64,000 nt of DNA from Lingula anatina (Eukaryota > Brachiopoda > Lingulata > Lingulida > Lingulidae), in contig NW_019775780.1 in NCBI RefSeq assembly GCF_001039355.2, positions 310,001 through 374,000 of the forward strand, written 5' to 3'. Each line of letters starts with the position of its first letter. Position 1 is the first letter of the stretch. Shown here piece after piece: positions 24,801-39,300 of the stretch. The notes below the pieces were generated by a model that saw only the letters and a list, made by a program, of their open reading frames with translations, made no database searches and had not been told where the DNA came from. A program made the translations under genes and the position numbers.

Positions 24801-27800
24801 AAGAAGCATGTGCATATATAAATACAGTTAATATGAAGAACTATGTATAAAGAAACATCCTTTTATATGACTAAATCTTTTTCTGAACAAACAGTGAGCA
24901 TTTGAGTTCACAACCACAACTAATGTATAATGATATAATGATAAATGGTGTCTTCCATTATTTCAAATGTATACTAATACTTGTGTTGATGTATGTTGGA
25001 AAGAAGGGAAATTACCACAAAGAAATAGCTCGACCTTCACCCCTCACTATTCACTGACATAGTGAACAGATGTCAAAAGCATTTTGCAGAGCAAATTTTT
25101 GCATGAGCTAAAATCATCCACCAGTTGATATGAAATCAGTCTTTCTTAAATCCATTCAAGATGTGGACACGATGATATATCACATAAAATGGCTTGTGCT
25201 CATTCATTTCACATTTGCTGCTTGAGTCAAAATCATTTTGATTGTTGGATTAGAGTTCTTTTTTTTTTCTCATAACAATAAATGGATATCTAAGTACATC
25301 TATAATTCCCCACTAAAACTGAGATTACTCCCTCAGTATTGGTCAGTAATCAATGCTCACAGTTCTGAGTTTATCTGTTATTATATACAAGTGTATAGTG
25401 CACACAGCAAGCCTAGGGAAGGCAGCAGTGCATGGAGCTTTTACATAATTAATGAGGGTTAATTAACTAGCACCAATCAATAAGTGTAATATTGCAAGAA
25501 TAATAGGCACTTGTTACATGTAGTCATATGTAGAAATACTTCTCAAATTACAGAGTAAAAGGGCCTTGTTACAGGCAATTGCCTTTTAGACCTTGGCACA
25601 ACTCCCAAGTTTTCATCTTGGTCCAAAAGTGAAAGCTGGTATTTCAAGGACAACATATCTTTCTTAACAATTTCCCCTTTTTGATCATTTTTTATGCTGA
25701 ATTATACTCTTTAACAGCTAGCTGAGTGTGGTTAAAGGACACATAAATCAAATATATAGGGATAAAATTGAGTGTGTAAAAAAACTTCAATCACATTTTC
25801 AGCCCAAGAACATGAAATTTGATATGCATAAAAACATTTTCTTTTGATTAACAATTCTCTCAACATGACAAATCCATTAGTTTACCTTTTCTAAAGCTTT
25901 CAACCTGTTCACTTCATCCTTGAGGTCCTTCAGTTCTCCCTCATGGCCACACACATCCTACAAGAATCAAAGATTTTTTGCAGTTGATTCTTTACAAATA
26001 ATGACATCTTAATTTTTTACTCTAAAATGTTTCAGGTACATCACCTCAAATATGGCATGTGCATTATCAGAACCTACTGAAGCTCTTCAACTGTTTATAT
26101 GGCACAAAAAAAAATTACTGTTAAGTTAACTGTATTTTACTGTTGTATGACGCATTCAGTGAATCACAAAATTAAGTCTACTTGTGACAGGTACTTTTCC
26201 AATTCAAATCAATTTCAAAAGACTTCAAATAACACTACTGTAGGAACCAAAGTGCACATTTTTTATACGTGTTCTGGCTGGTTACCAGTGTAATCTGAGA
26301 AGAGCTAGTTGCAAGTTCAAATATCATGATTTGTCACTTACACACTGACTACCACTACAGATGTTTCTTTTTAACCAGTACAAAAAAAAAGCACAATAAC
26401 CAGAGAGCTGCTACAGTAAATGGGAAAACTAGGAGATTTATGCTACAGTAAACAAACCAGTTTTATACATTTGCTGATCTAAATCAGAGGGTACCTGGAC
26501 CACTTAAATCAAGGGCAACCTGCACAGTAACAAACTTACTCACTTCCCCTACTACATACAAATACCAACCTTTCCTTCCCTCAGCTGCTGTACAGTCTCC
26601 TTCAACCTTGCCTCGGACTTCTCAAGCCTTGTTACAGTCTTCTCTGCCTCCTCCACCCAGGCTTTCTGTGCTCTCAGCTCTGAAAGCTCTTTGGCCAGGA
26701 CCCTGACAAACCCATTAGACTTCCCTGGGTTCTCATAGGCCACCAATTTTTCATTTAATGTCTGTATTTCTTGGTCCAAGTTTCTCACTTTCCTCTGCTG
26801 GTCGTCTATTTGCCTGTGTAACAAATGGTTCTCCTCCTCCAAGTTCTTAGCAGAGGTGACCTACAAATAATTTCAAACAGATCAATTTCAACTGGTACAC
26901 TGAAGGATATAATGCCCAACCAAAAAACCTTCAAAGGAGTGACCCCTGAACCCATGCTCATATATCATTAAAGAGAATAATGTAAGAAACGGCATACCCA
27001 ATGCTCCTGACAAGCTGGGCAAGGCTGTAGTTGTGGTTCTTTTAGAGAATGGTTTAATTCAAATTAAAGTGACTTTTCAATAAAATGTTTATGCACAACA
27101 ATTTGTCAACAACCATTTAGTGTTCAGAATGAGGGAACTGAAGACAGATTCTGATAAATGATACTCCTAATTCTCTATAAAGTAAGGCTGCAATAAAAAT
27201 TAATTACCTTCAAAGGCAATTTGCAATGCAAGAACAGTCAACCATGAGATGCTAAGGCACTGGTGACTGAACACTGTCAGTCTAGTAACTTTCATTCTTT
27301 TTTACATCTTTTGAAAACTCCCTCAACTCTTTTTTTAAAAACCAAAAATTGTTCAATTATTTTCAAGATGGAAAAAAAGATCTTATTAATAACCTGATAA
27401 TTAATAGAAACATTGAAATCTCTCCCTCTTCCACATCTACAAAAAGGTTCAAAAATGAAAGTTAAAAGGTAGTGGAGAGAAAAAAAAGTATTAAGTTATA
27501 TCAGTAAATGTTCTTGTTGACCTAACTTGGCTTTGTGCTCAACTAAAACATTTACTTCAAAAGCACCAGTTAAGTATAAAAACATCTTGCTGTTGGGGGC
27601 AACCTTGCCTTATCAACTTGAAAACACCAAGACAACAAATTGTGTATGGATTTTTCCTTTTTTTTTTTTAATTGCTATTTTAGCCAAATACCCACGTATC
27701 AATATGGGAAGCATTTCAACTAAACACAAGAAAAATAGTTTGCAGATCACTCTGGAGAAATGCTATTTACTGAAGATGGTTATTCAAAAGTTAATTGTCA

Positions 27801-30800
27801 TAAAAGACTCATAATACAAAACCCTCAACAACATTCAGGTCTCACTAAAATATAAGATGACCACAATATTCTCATAGTAAGTTTTCCAGAATATGATAAG
27901 AAATCCGTTTTAATGCAGTTATTACAACTTACCCTATTTTCTGCAGTGGACACTGTAGCACCTAATTCCTGGATCTTATATTTCAGCTTCAGTTCACTGG
28001 ACTCCAGAGCTACTATCTTTTCTTTCAGTACAGCCTCATGCTGTTCATGTTCCTGCAGTTTGTTCAGCAGTTCCATCTCTCTGGCACTGGTGTCAGAGAG
28101 AGAATCCTGCATGTTTCTGGATGTCGTCTGCAGAGTGACAATTTGTTTCTTCAAGGAACTTTCAACATCTCCTGCCTTCTCCACCTCTTGCTGAAATTCT
28201 TGAAGTTGAATTTGCAAGTCTGAAACCTCAAATTTCAAATTTGCCTTTGTCTCCTCAAGTTGGTGAACCTTCATCAAAGCAGTCTCATTCCTATTCTCTA
28301 AATCAGTGTTGCGCCTTTCAAGGTCTTTTATACGATCTTGTGCTGCAGAGTCAGCATATTCTAATTGCACAACTTTCCCTTCCAACACAATGTTATCATT
28401 TTCAAGTGTCCTTATTTTATTTGATAGTGATGTCTCTCTGTTGGTCATCTCCTCCAATTCTATGTTCAACCTGTCACGGCTATTCTGTAACGCAATCTTC
28501 TCCTTCTCCATCTCCTGCAATCTGGTCAGCAGTTTCAACTCCGCTTCCTGCAGTTCTTCTATTCTGACAGCCTGAATGTCTGCCTTGTTTTCAAATTCTT
28601 CCAAACTGAACTGGGAATCATTCAAACTGGTTGCCAATCTCTTCTCTGCATGTCTGGCATCTTGTAGTTGATCTTCCAAATCAGAGATCCTGTCCTCTAG
28701 TCGGTCTATCTGAGCATACAGGTCATTCTCCTGGTCTTCATAGCGTGAAGCTTGAAGCTACAAAAAAAAAGTTCCCAGCAAATGATCATGCCCCAATTTC
28801 AGCTAAAAGAAATTGTTGCCAATTTTTTCCACAACTGTAAATTCACAAAAATGTCTGTAATATGGAGCTATCTACATCACATGACCATAAATTATCTACA
28901 AATAGGTAATACAGGTGAATCCACGGTTTTATCTAAGAAGGAGCAGGGCATTACATAAGAAAATTTGATCAGTAAATCTGATGAAGAAAAAGTAGTGCCA
29001 AAACATGCTCCATCTAAACTCCGAGATGTGATATAACACCATAAGCCTTAGCCATTTATAATAATGCTGAAGTGCAGATTACCTGAAGGCTTCTCTCTGA
29101 CAGAGTCAACTCTCTGATTCTGACATTCAAATCATGGATGAGACTTTTATCTTTTCTGGCAATCTGATGAAGCTCTTCTCTGTCCTGCTCCAAGTCCATC
29201 ACCTGAAGATATTATCCCAAAATATGGAGTCAAATTAGTTCACCTCAATTCTTTTAATGAAATCCACAATCATTTCAAATCCAACTCCACAAATCAAATA
29301 CATCAATTATTTAATCAATTCCTGATTACTTAAAGTAAGTTCTTCAATGTCTCATTTGGCAAAATACTTTTAACTTATTAAAAAACACAAAAAACACAAA
29401 TATTTTCTCTGTAAACAACTTATCAAATCGCTGCCTGATATGTAATCAAGATTACTTCCAAACAGCAACAGTAAGTAATGCATGTAACTTCTTTTGAAAA
29501 AGGTCGTTAAAACAAGTCAACTTGCCACCCACAACGAAAACAGTGTTACCTGCTGCCTGAGATGCCTGTCCATCTTCTCCAGCTCTTGTATCCTCTGCTT
29601 CAAGATGTCTTCTGGTGTATCCAACATGGTGACAGAGCTCAGGTGCAGGTTTGCTGGGTTTTGTTCTCTATCGTCTTCCAACAGCTGAATTTTGCGTTTA
29701 AGACTTTTATTGGCCGCTTCTAACTCCCAGACTTTGTCCTGCAGCTCTGTGATGACTGCACCATCACCATCTTGGAGGCTGGCAAGCTTTTCATTCAAGG
29801 CCTCCTCCTTGGATCTATGCTCCTGAATTTGATCTTTTAGTTGGTCGATCTGGCGAAGGAGAGATGCGTTTTCTGATGTTTTTGACCTCTTTGATGGTGA
29901 CTGGCCGAATTCTGCGCTCAAGTCGTCACTCTCCTCAGCTTCAGACCCACGCTGTATTTCTTTCCTGGTCTGCTTTAACTTACTCTTTAGTCTGAAATCA
30001 GATAAACAAAATATATTTACTAACCATTAAGATATCTTCCAGGTTATATCCATAATTACCATTTCTGGGTTTTGATGCAGGACTATATTTACTCACACAG
30101 CCATATATTTTCCTTTAAGAGTGCAAAAGTCATCCTAATCCTAGATTACTGATATTTTAACAAATTAACATGCAATAATTGGGCCTGCATAGGTAAGAAG
30201 AGTTCTAGAACTGAAACTCACATGACCATTCTACTTACTACATATTTAATTTTTTTTAATGATCAAAATATAGGTGGCCAAAGGTGGACATAAAAATACT
30301 TCTTCTACAAAAACATGAACCATTCACATACATTTATCAAAAAAAAAAATTTAAATTTTAAAGGCATTTCAACTTTTATCCTGTCGTCTTCTTTGCACAG
30401 TTAATGCATATTATATGTAAGAGTAAGCATTTCTGTTAACTTTGTTAGACTTAGTATATTTGTTCAGCCTCTGGAAAATTGCCTAAAGTTTTGACTCATT
30501 GCATAATCACTGGATCCATCATTATTCAGAATTTAAACCTGACAGTCACTGTGAGAAAAAGGGCCAGCTTTAAGAATAATTTTATATCTAATTGGCCCTT
30601 TCAACCAATAGACTCAGAGTTACTGACCCAGTTAAAAGTTTACTTGGCCTGAAACTTAATGCTGAACGATTTCCTCAACCCTGATGTGTCTTTAATCCTA
30701 AGAAACTGTTTACTTTACCTTGTTTACCCATATATTAATACTTTTTTCCTCAAACAATTACAATTACCACAAAGCTTTATTTGAGGCAAGCTATGTGACA

Positions 30801-33270
30801 AAAAAGTTCACTCGCAGGCGAATTCAGAAAATGTCACACTTAGGTTAAATATTACCTCTTGTAGCAATAACATGTAACAGCTACATAATAACTGGCTTAG
30901 GGTGGAGCTGTATTTCTAATATTAAAATACCCATATGTTGTTCTACATCCTTTTTAAACTAAAAGATCCAGAAAATAATGAAAGAATTTCTGTTTAACAT
31001 TTTAAACTTCAGATTCATAAAGCAAACAATCTCGATATTTCCCTCACCCTTTATCTTATCAAAACTGGCAACTCCTCTTCATTCAGGTATTAAGTGTGTG
31101 TCTACCTGTCTTCTATAAACATTTTATCCACACGCTCAGGTGAGCAGTATAAATTGTCCTATCTGCACATCATATTTACAGTGGAGATCAATACTGAACT
31201 CTCTTCACACTATATCAAACCTAGCGGGCAGTCCAATGGTGAGGTAATATAAAATAACGTGTGAAAACTGCCAGGTAAAAACATATCATATAAACCTGCT
31301 TGAAATGTTTCTCTTTATATTAAATTCTTCTTGATCAAAATTTTAACTGCACCACCTACGGTATGTGTGATCTTCCAAATCAGCTTAAGTGAAGTATATT
31401 ATTATAGGTCTTGTATCATACTGAGTAAATAAAACACCAACTACCATTAATTTTCCAGTCCCATTAGAATGATTTGCACGTCGACACATGCGGGATAAGA
31501 AGCATCTCTTTTCAAAGTGTTTCAAAAAAGTTTTAAAGTACTTGCGTGTAATGCTTGAATTTTACATAGTTGTCTTTCAGTCAAATGAACCAAACTCTTA
31601 CCTTACCTTACCTATCAAAGTAAATGGTGCCTGTCATACACACAAATGCAGTGTTATTCATCACTGAACCCATTAACATTCATTCTGGCAGCAAAATATA
31701 TCTGTTATACTAGGTGAGACAAATGGTACTTCAGCTGTGCACATAACCAACATAACTCTAACCTTTTGAATCCTCCTTTTGCGTGAACAGCAACATAACT
31801 TTAACTGAACGTCATAGGTGAATTGACATCAATTAACTTACCTGTCATCTCAATTCTTCCACCATCTTTGGACCTATGAGCAGGTCTCATGCTTTGTATT
31901 GTAAGAATCCATAAGAATTCCTTGCTTGATGAACAATACTTATGAAATTACTTAGAATATCTTTCCATTCTATACCCAGGTTTCACTGACTTTAACCTAG
32001 CTCAAAATTCCATACACATCCATTAGTAAACAATCAAGTTCATTGATTATAATTCCCCCGTCAATTTATCAGCCACACAAACCTGTGAGCTAGTTGCCTT
32101 CTGCTCAGTATAGATGTAGGTCGGCTCAGTGGTATATGTGACTCAATACAGACAAGTCTTAATTGCAAAGTACCTTTTGTGCAGCGTGCCTAAGAAAACA
32201 GGCTAAGGCCCTCTGTACACAAAAGCTATAGCTGCTTTCCAATGAGAGCCGGGGAAATGTTTGGGTCGTTTATTGCATTCATGCTATTGTGGACACTTTT
32301 GACCGAGGGAGATGAAAGGACAAACCATCCACATTCCTGCAGTAATCAAACAATACAGTTCACATCAATAAATAATGCACACCTGAGGTACACACCTACA
32401 TGTGTGTATAATTCAGTCATTCAATTTCCATCGGTATAACCAAGTGTAATATAAATATAAAATCCAGCAGAATTTGTGAATTTAACATTAGATGATCAAT
32501 TCAATCTATTATATATTGAGGCCCTACTGAGTAATTCTTGAAGAGCAACTTTCATAAGTGGTGCTTTCTTCTGCATTCTTTATTTTAGAAAGTGATAAGA
32601 TGCTATAAAGGTAAACCAAAGTGAAAACATAACTTTGAAAATAAAATTTCACTATCCAAGTACGACTCCGATCGACCTTAAAAACCTCTCCATTTATATA
32701 TCAAAGTGCATGTTACACCAAACTTATTCTTGTAAAGTATTAAGGATATAACTTAATGACTGCATTTGGTTTAAAATTTCAGTAATGCAGAAGAAAACAA
32801 GCTAGGGTATGAGAAAAAAGTATTGTTACCAAAAAAAGGTATCAGTCAAAACAAGCCCTTTTCTATATGTAGCATTGAAATCTTGTCATTCATGACATTA
32901 GATGGATGGCATCATTATTGTGCGTGTCTGGCTGGTAATTTGTTATCCACACAATAGACAGACCCCGCTGAAAACCTCACGCAGTCTTAGTTTTCCAAAA
33001 CACCTGTCCAATGTCCTATTCTTTTCTTTGTTAGAAACTTTTTAAGGGATGATAAAGCAGCTAGATAAATGTTTTTTCTTACCAGTTCAGTAAATCTGGG
33101 GTATTTGTTCTCTTCCATCTTTTGTCTACTTTTCTGTAAACAAACTAACATGCTGAGACTGGTACAGACTTAATGTTGTCTGGCTCACGCAGGTTTGTAG
33201 GATTGATATGGACAACTTGTCTGAACAGTCCAAAATGGTCATATTGGTATTCCTAAACAGCATTTTGCTC

Positions 33271-33301
<31 letters not shown>

Positions 33302-36300
33302 ACCCACACACAAACACCTTCATGTTTTACCTGCATAAGTTTTGTACAAAATGAATCTTGGGCCACAAATACTTATACTATAGTGATTGGTTTAGATGTA
33401 TTTTATTGAAATAGTTTCATAAATCACCCTTGCTTAAGATGGCATTTTCAAAAAAAAAAAAAAAAATCCAATAAGAATTAAAAACCCTACTTTCTTCCAT
33501 AACTGTATTTCTCTTAACTCTGTTTTACTAACAGGTTCCATTTGCACACAAGAAACTGTAATTACAACAACTTCCCTTATGTTAGAGAAAAACTTATCAA
33601 TTTATGATGAATAACACTTTAGTGCAATCATGTATCTCTTTAAACATTAAACAAGTCTAGATTCAGATCAGGGAAAAATATGCAAGTGAACTTAACAATA
33701 ATATGACTTTTTAGTTCTCATTTTATATGTGTGCACACTGTCATGTTCACACCCAGAGTAACTTACACAAGAAAAAAAGACTGCCCGACTTCATCAGAAG
33801 ACCAAATTGTTTAACAATAGATTTAAAGTTTTAACACTTTACAGGGATGTGAGGATTGTATTTTCAGTATTTGTCTATACATATTCTGCCTCAATACACA
33901 CAATTAACCATACCTGACTTCAGCAGCCTCCATAGTTGCAACTTTCTCCTGCAGCTGAGTGATCTGGCTTCTGTACTCTGAATCTGCTTCCTCCATTTCT
34001 TGTATACTGGCTCTGAAATGAGGGGAACTGATTTTCTATTATTATAATATGAAATACAGATTTTTCTAATTTTCCTATTTCACATTTTCATTTTTTTTTT
34101 TCATTTTTGTTGGGTTGAAAACATGCAAGCATTAAAATAAGATCCTCTAATTAAATTGATGAGTGACAGATAAAAGACCTCAATTCTGGCACTAGATCTT
34201 CTTTGCCACTTGTGTAAAATCTAATTATGAACTTGATTACTAATAACCAAATCACTGGTAACTATTTTAATCTGCTCCTAAATTGTAAGTAAATCTGAAA
34301 GGCCCTTTTTTTTTAGTTCCTCAAACATATCCTTACCTATATGTTTTCTCTTTCTTCTCCATTTGGGCCAGCCTCTGTTTCAAGTCTGCTTCTGATCTTA
34401 CCAGATCCTGCAGTCTGGCCTCATAGTCTCCACTAGAAGGAGCTGCCTGCAACACAAATATCCTCGTTTTTAAATATGTGAAAATGGGTGTAAAAGACGT
34501 AGTGAATAAGTGAACAAGAACAAGCTGACTTAATGTTATGACAGACCTTGAGGAACAACTAGAATGTGAAAAAATTAGAATGCAATGCAATGATTTTAAT
34601 ACCTACAGGTTTAGAATTTTCTATGGAATGTGCTCAGCTGAATTTACATATAATTGTCTTTCATGACAATTGTTCCAAACAAATGACATTGTTCCAAACA
34701 TATGGTATCTGTGACATGACTCAAGAGGAGAGAGAAATATAACATACCTTTACTGGTGTTGAGAATTTATTTATGTCTTCCAGACTCATCTGCCCATCTG
34801 CTGCAGAGATCACTTGCTCCACAGCTGTCCTCAGGGAAGTCAAATGTTGCTCTAGTTCTTCTATTTGTACGGACTTGGCTGATGTTTCCACTTCCAGTTG
34901 GTGGACCTTCTTATGTAGGCTTGCAGGGGCTCCTATAGCAGTTTCATCTGCTGTCTTTATCCTGGAGTCCCGGGTTTGTGGTTTTTGTTGTTCCTGTTCC
35001 AATCTGGCAGTAACTTCAGCTAGTTCCTCTTGAAGTTGGTTGTTCTGAACTTGCAAGTGTCTGATTTCATCTTCCAAAGTTTCAACTTTCTTGAAATGAG
35101 GAGACTGTGGTGATTCTGCAGTGAAACTGTGTTGTACTATTTCAGTCTCTTGAGCTTCAATTTCTGGCATTTGTGTTGCCTTAGAAAGTGCTGTAGCTGT
35201 TTTGTTATTCAGTGTCTCACTCAAGCTTTCTAAGCCTAAGATTCTTTCCTCTAGCTCAGCTGTCATTTTTCTCAATTCCAAATTAGACCGCAGAAGATCA
35301 GAGTTCCTGAGCTCTAGATTCTTTACTTCTTCTTCCAGATCTCCCTTTGCTTTTGTCAGTTCTCTGTTCTTGTTCTCCAGCTCCTGAGTTTGTTGTTTTG
35401 ATATGGTCTTAAAAGCTTCCAGATCATTCTCAATGTCTTGGAATGCAGAAAGCTTAGAAAGGAGAGATTTCTCTTCATTTTCCAACTCCTTCAGCCTCCT
35501 GTCATCTTTATTCCGTAGTGTTTGGGCATCTTTTTCCATCTCCTCCATCTGAACCTGAAGTTTTTCTTTCTCAGATTCCACAAGATCAGCTTTCTGGATT
35601 GCCTTCTTACAATCCTGTACAAGTTTTTCTTTTTCAGAATCCCAGAGTTTTGCTGCCATCTGAAGTTCATTGTAATGTGAGGTTGCAGCTTCTTTCTCTG
35701 TCTCCAACTCCTTGGACTTGTTTATGAGTTGAATATTTGTTTGTTCTAAAGAATGTAGCTTTTCTTGCAGATCACTACATTCCTGTTTAACTTTGGTTAC
35801 CTCCAACTGGACTTCATGTTTAGAGGATTGTGCAACCAAATCCAGTTCTTTCATTCTTTCTTGCTCTGCTTCTAGTTTTGATGAGAGCTTTTCATGCTCT
35901 TCCTCTAGTGCACTTAGTTTCTCTTTGGTTGTCATGACCTCCTGTGTGATTGAACCACATAGTTTTGAACATGTGCTATCAGAGGTGTCATATGGCAAAC
36001 CTAAAAAATTTGCCAACTGCAGGAGTTGATGAAGTACATCTTTCTCTTTGGATTCTAGTTCTTGCACTTTTGCTCTTGAACTTTCAGTCTCAGAAGTAAG
36101 CTTAGTAACCATCTCTGATAGTTCTGCTTTTTCTTGATCCAGTTTTAAGACAGACTCTTTCATAATGAGAGATTCTTCAATTTTGGAAGAAAGCTCTTTA
36201 TCTTCAGTCAACTTGGCACTGCTCTTGAGAGATTCTATTGTAGAGTGCAGTTTATCTATTTCAGCTTTGTGTTCTTTTTCATTAGTAGCTATATCTACTT

Positions 36301-39300
36301 TAAGCATTTGCACTTGTTGCTCATAACTGGTTATCTCAGAGGTCAAAGACTCAATTTTGGACTGCAAACTGCTTTCCACATCCTCTGCCTTGCTACCCAA
36401 TTCTGAGATTTCTTTTTCTTTTTGTCTCAATTCTTCTTCTGATTTTACTTGGGCTTTTTCTAATTCATCAATTTTTGCTTTTAACTTTGTCTCTTCTTCC
36501 TCAAGTTCATGTATCCGGTTTTCCATATCATGAAATTGTCCAGAGATATCGGATTCAAAGCTTTCAAGTCTATCATACTTCTGCTCTTGTGCAACAACAA
36601 AGCTGCTGTCTCCACCACCAAAAGACATTGACAGTTTACTCTCCATCATCTTTTCCTTGAATTCCATTTCATTAAGGGTCTCTGACAGCTTGGCTTCATT
36701 TTCTTCATGCATATGGATTCTCTCATGCAACTTCTCAATCTTATCATCTTTCTCTTCACAGATTTGGTGCAACTGCTCCTGTAGTGCCTTCTTAGATGTC
36801 TCAAGCTCTTGAATACTTGCCTCCAGTTCTTTAACTCGTGCACTATCTACCATACTCCTTGTCTGAAGAGCTTCTGTGTCCCCACTGACTAATCTGTCAT
36901 TAAGTTCCTGCAATTCCTGAACTTTATCCTCAAGGACATGTATCTTGTCAGTGTCTCCCTGGGTGATTTGTTCCAGTTGTTCCTTCAGGATTTCATTATT
37001 GTCCTCCAGGGCCACAATCTGATCCTGTAGCTTTCGGATACTTTTCTCCTTCTTCTTGATGGTATCTCTGAGGGTCTCTACAAGTGTGACATCCTTCTCC
37101 AGCTCCTCAAACTGGGCCAGTTTTTCCTGCAGACGTGCATTTACCTCTTCCAAGGCCTGCTGCTTTTCAACAGCATTCTGTTCTGCTAATTCTAGAACTT
37201 TTACCTGGCAAGAAAAAATGGCAAATTTGTAAGAAGAACTTTTCTTTTTTGTTTCAAGTAAGAATGAATTACTTTTTCTTTTTTCATGATGCTTCATAAA
37301 CCTTCTACCCCTGGGATAATAAGCATGTCATCTGCAAACACACACACACACCCACACACAATTTAATTTTAAAAAAATCTACCGATCTTCCATACTTCTC
37401 ATCAATATAAACATTGGCAATGATCAATTTTTTTAGCAATAGCAACATGACTAGCTGCAATATTAATCATCAGTCTATTTAAAACAAGGCCTATTGTGGT
37501 AATAAGGTGTACCCAAAAATTACCTTCTCCTCCAGTGCCTGCTCAGTCAACTCCCTTTCTGCCAGTTTGTCTTTGTTTTTGTGTTCACTGTCTCTGAGCT
37601 CCCTGAGCTGCTGTCTTAGATCTACCTCATCTCTATCCATCTTCTCCATGGTATCACGCAGAATGGCCTCTGATGTCTCAAGGTCGTGAATACGACCTTT
37701 CAAGGTCAGCTGTGTGATGGTGAGGTCACTGATTTTCTTTTGAAGGAGTTTTATTTCATCTTCTTCCTCCTCTTTATCTGTTCCATTACTATGTTTCTTA
37801 TTACCTGAATTTCCATCTTGTTCATCTTGAACAAGTGCTTTGGTGATTGTAGGACTAGAATTCTCCTGGTTGTCTTTGGTTTGCTCTTGAGGTATGCTTA
37901 TGTCATCATCATGTTCAACTTCCATGCCTGCCTCCTCATCATAGTCATATTCTTTGGTACTGAGAAGTTTCACATTCTCTTCCAACTGAGACTTCAGTGA
38001 TGCATTTTCTTTGTGCAGTTCCTGAAGCTCTAGTTCTCTGCTGTTTGCATAATCCCTGAGTATCTTGAGCTCTTGTTGCAATTTTTTGGTTTCTGATGGT
38101 GACAGCGCTGTGTCTTGCTCTGTCTTGTCTCCCTGATTGTTGTTGGCACGGTTTGTTGGTCCATCTTCAGAAAGAAGAGCCCTTGCAGCCTCCAGCTCCT
38201 CCTCCAATACAATTGTTTTCTCAGTGAGTTCTTGCTCATTTTGCTCATATTGCAGATACCTTTCTGTGAATCCAGATATCTTCACCTGGAGTTCATCATT
38301 TTGTGCAGTGAGCTCTCTCCTTGCATTTTCAAGTTCTGAGATTTTGTGCTAAAAGCGGATAAATAGTAAATAATATCAGTAGCCTGATGGAGTTTTCCAC
38401 AATTTGTATAAAACTCATCAATGATTTAAAAATTCTAAATGATGATGAACGATGTGTACACTCACTACATGAGTTAAGACTGTAAGCCTACACGTAATTA
38501 CTGCATTTATAACTGTAATATGACCTACCAGCAATGTTTGTGTCATAGGGTTCATGTCTTTATCACATTCTGCTTCTGATTGTTCCTCCTGCTTGTTGAG
38601 TAATTGGTCCTGAAGCTCCGAGTTGTTCTGCTTCAATACTTCAAGCTCTCTTTTCGCTTCTTGATTCCTCTGAAATAACAATAGGCAACAACAATGATAT
38701 TGATCATAAATTACAAATGCATTTTTTTTTCAAATATTTTTATCATAATATTCTGACCTAGTTTGTAATATCTTATTTAATGACATATTTACACACATAA
38801 CTAGGAAGATATATGCTTTGGCTAACAATTTTACAAATTTAGTCATATCCAGAGTACCATCCAACTATAAGTTGGTGGAACAATTAATCAGTTTGATTTT
38901 CAATTTTTATATCTCAAAAACTCTTTTTATACGGCAAGGTACTCTACCTGTTCTGCTGCCTTCAGCTGCTCTACCTTCTCCTGCAGGTACTCAGATTCAA
39001 ATGCCTTCCCCTCTAACATGCTAGCCAGCTGTTTCTTCAGCCTCTCTATCTCTTGCTTATATCTGGCCTCTGACTTCTGGTTGAAATCATCTGTGTATTT
39101 GTACAAGGCTTCAGCTTGCTTCAGGTCCTCATTCTCTTTCTCCAGTTGTTGAATTTTCTAGAGATGAGATTCAAGAAAATATATTAACATATGTCACAAT
39201 ACTGAGATTAGGTATTCCGTTTTCAGAACTGACCATGAATTGCAGGAACTTAATGACAGATTAGTTGCTGTATTTACCTTACCATCATTTCTCAAACAAG

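Noticed and set aside
34756-38352. Several + strand open frames opposite the large coiled-coil exons
   Set aside because: They are Ser/Leu-rich shadows of Glu/Lys-rich coiled-coil coding on the minus strand, with no splice or family support.
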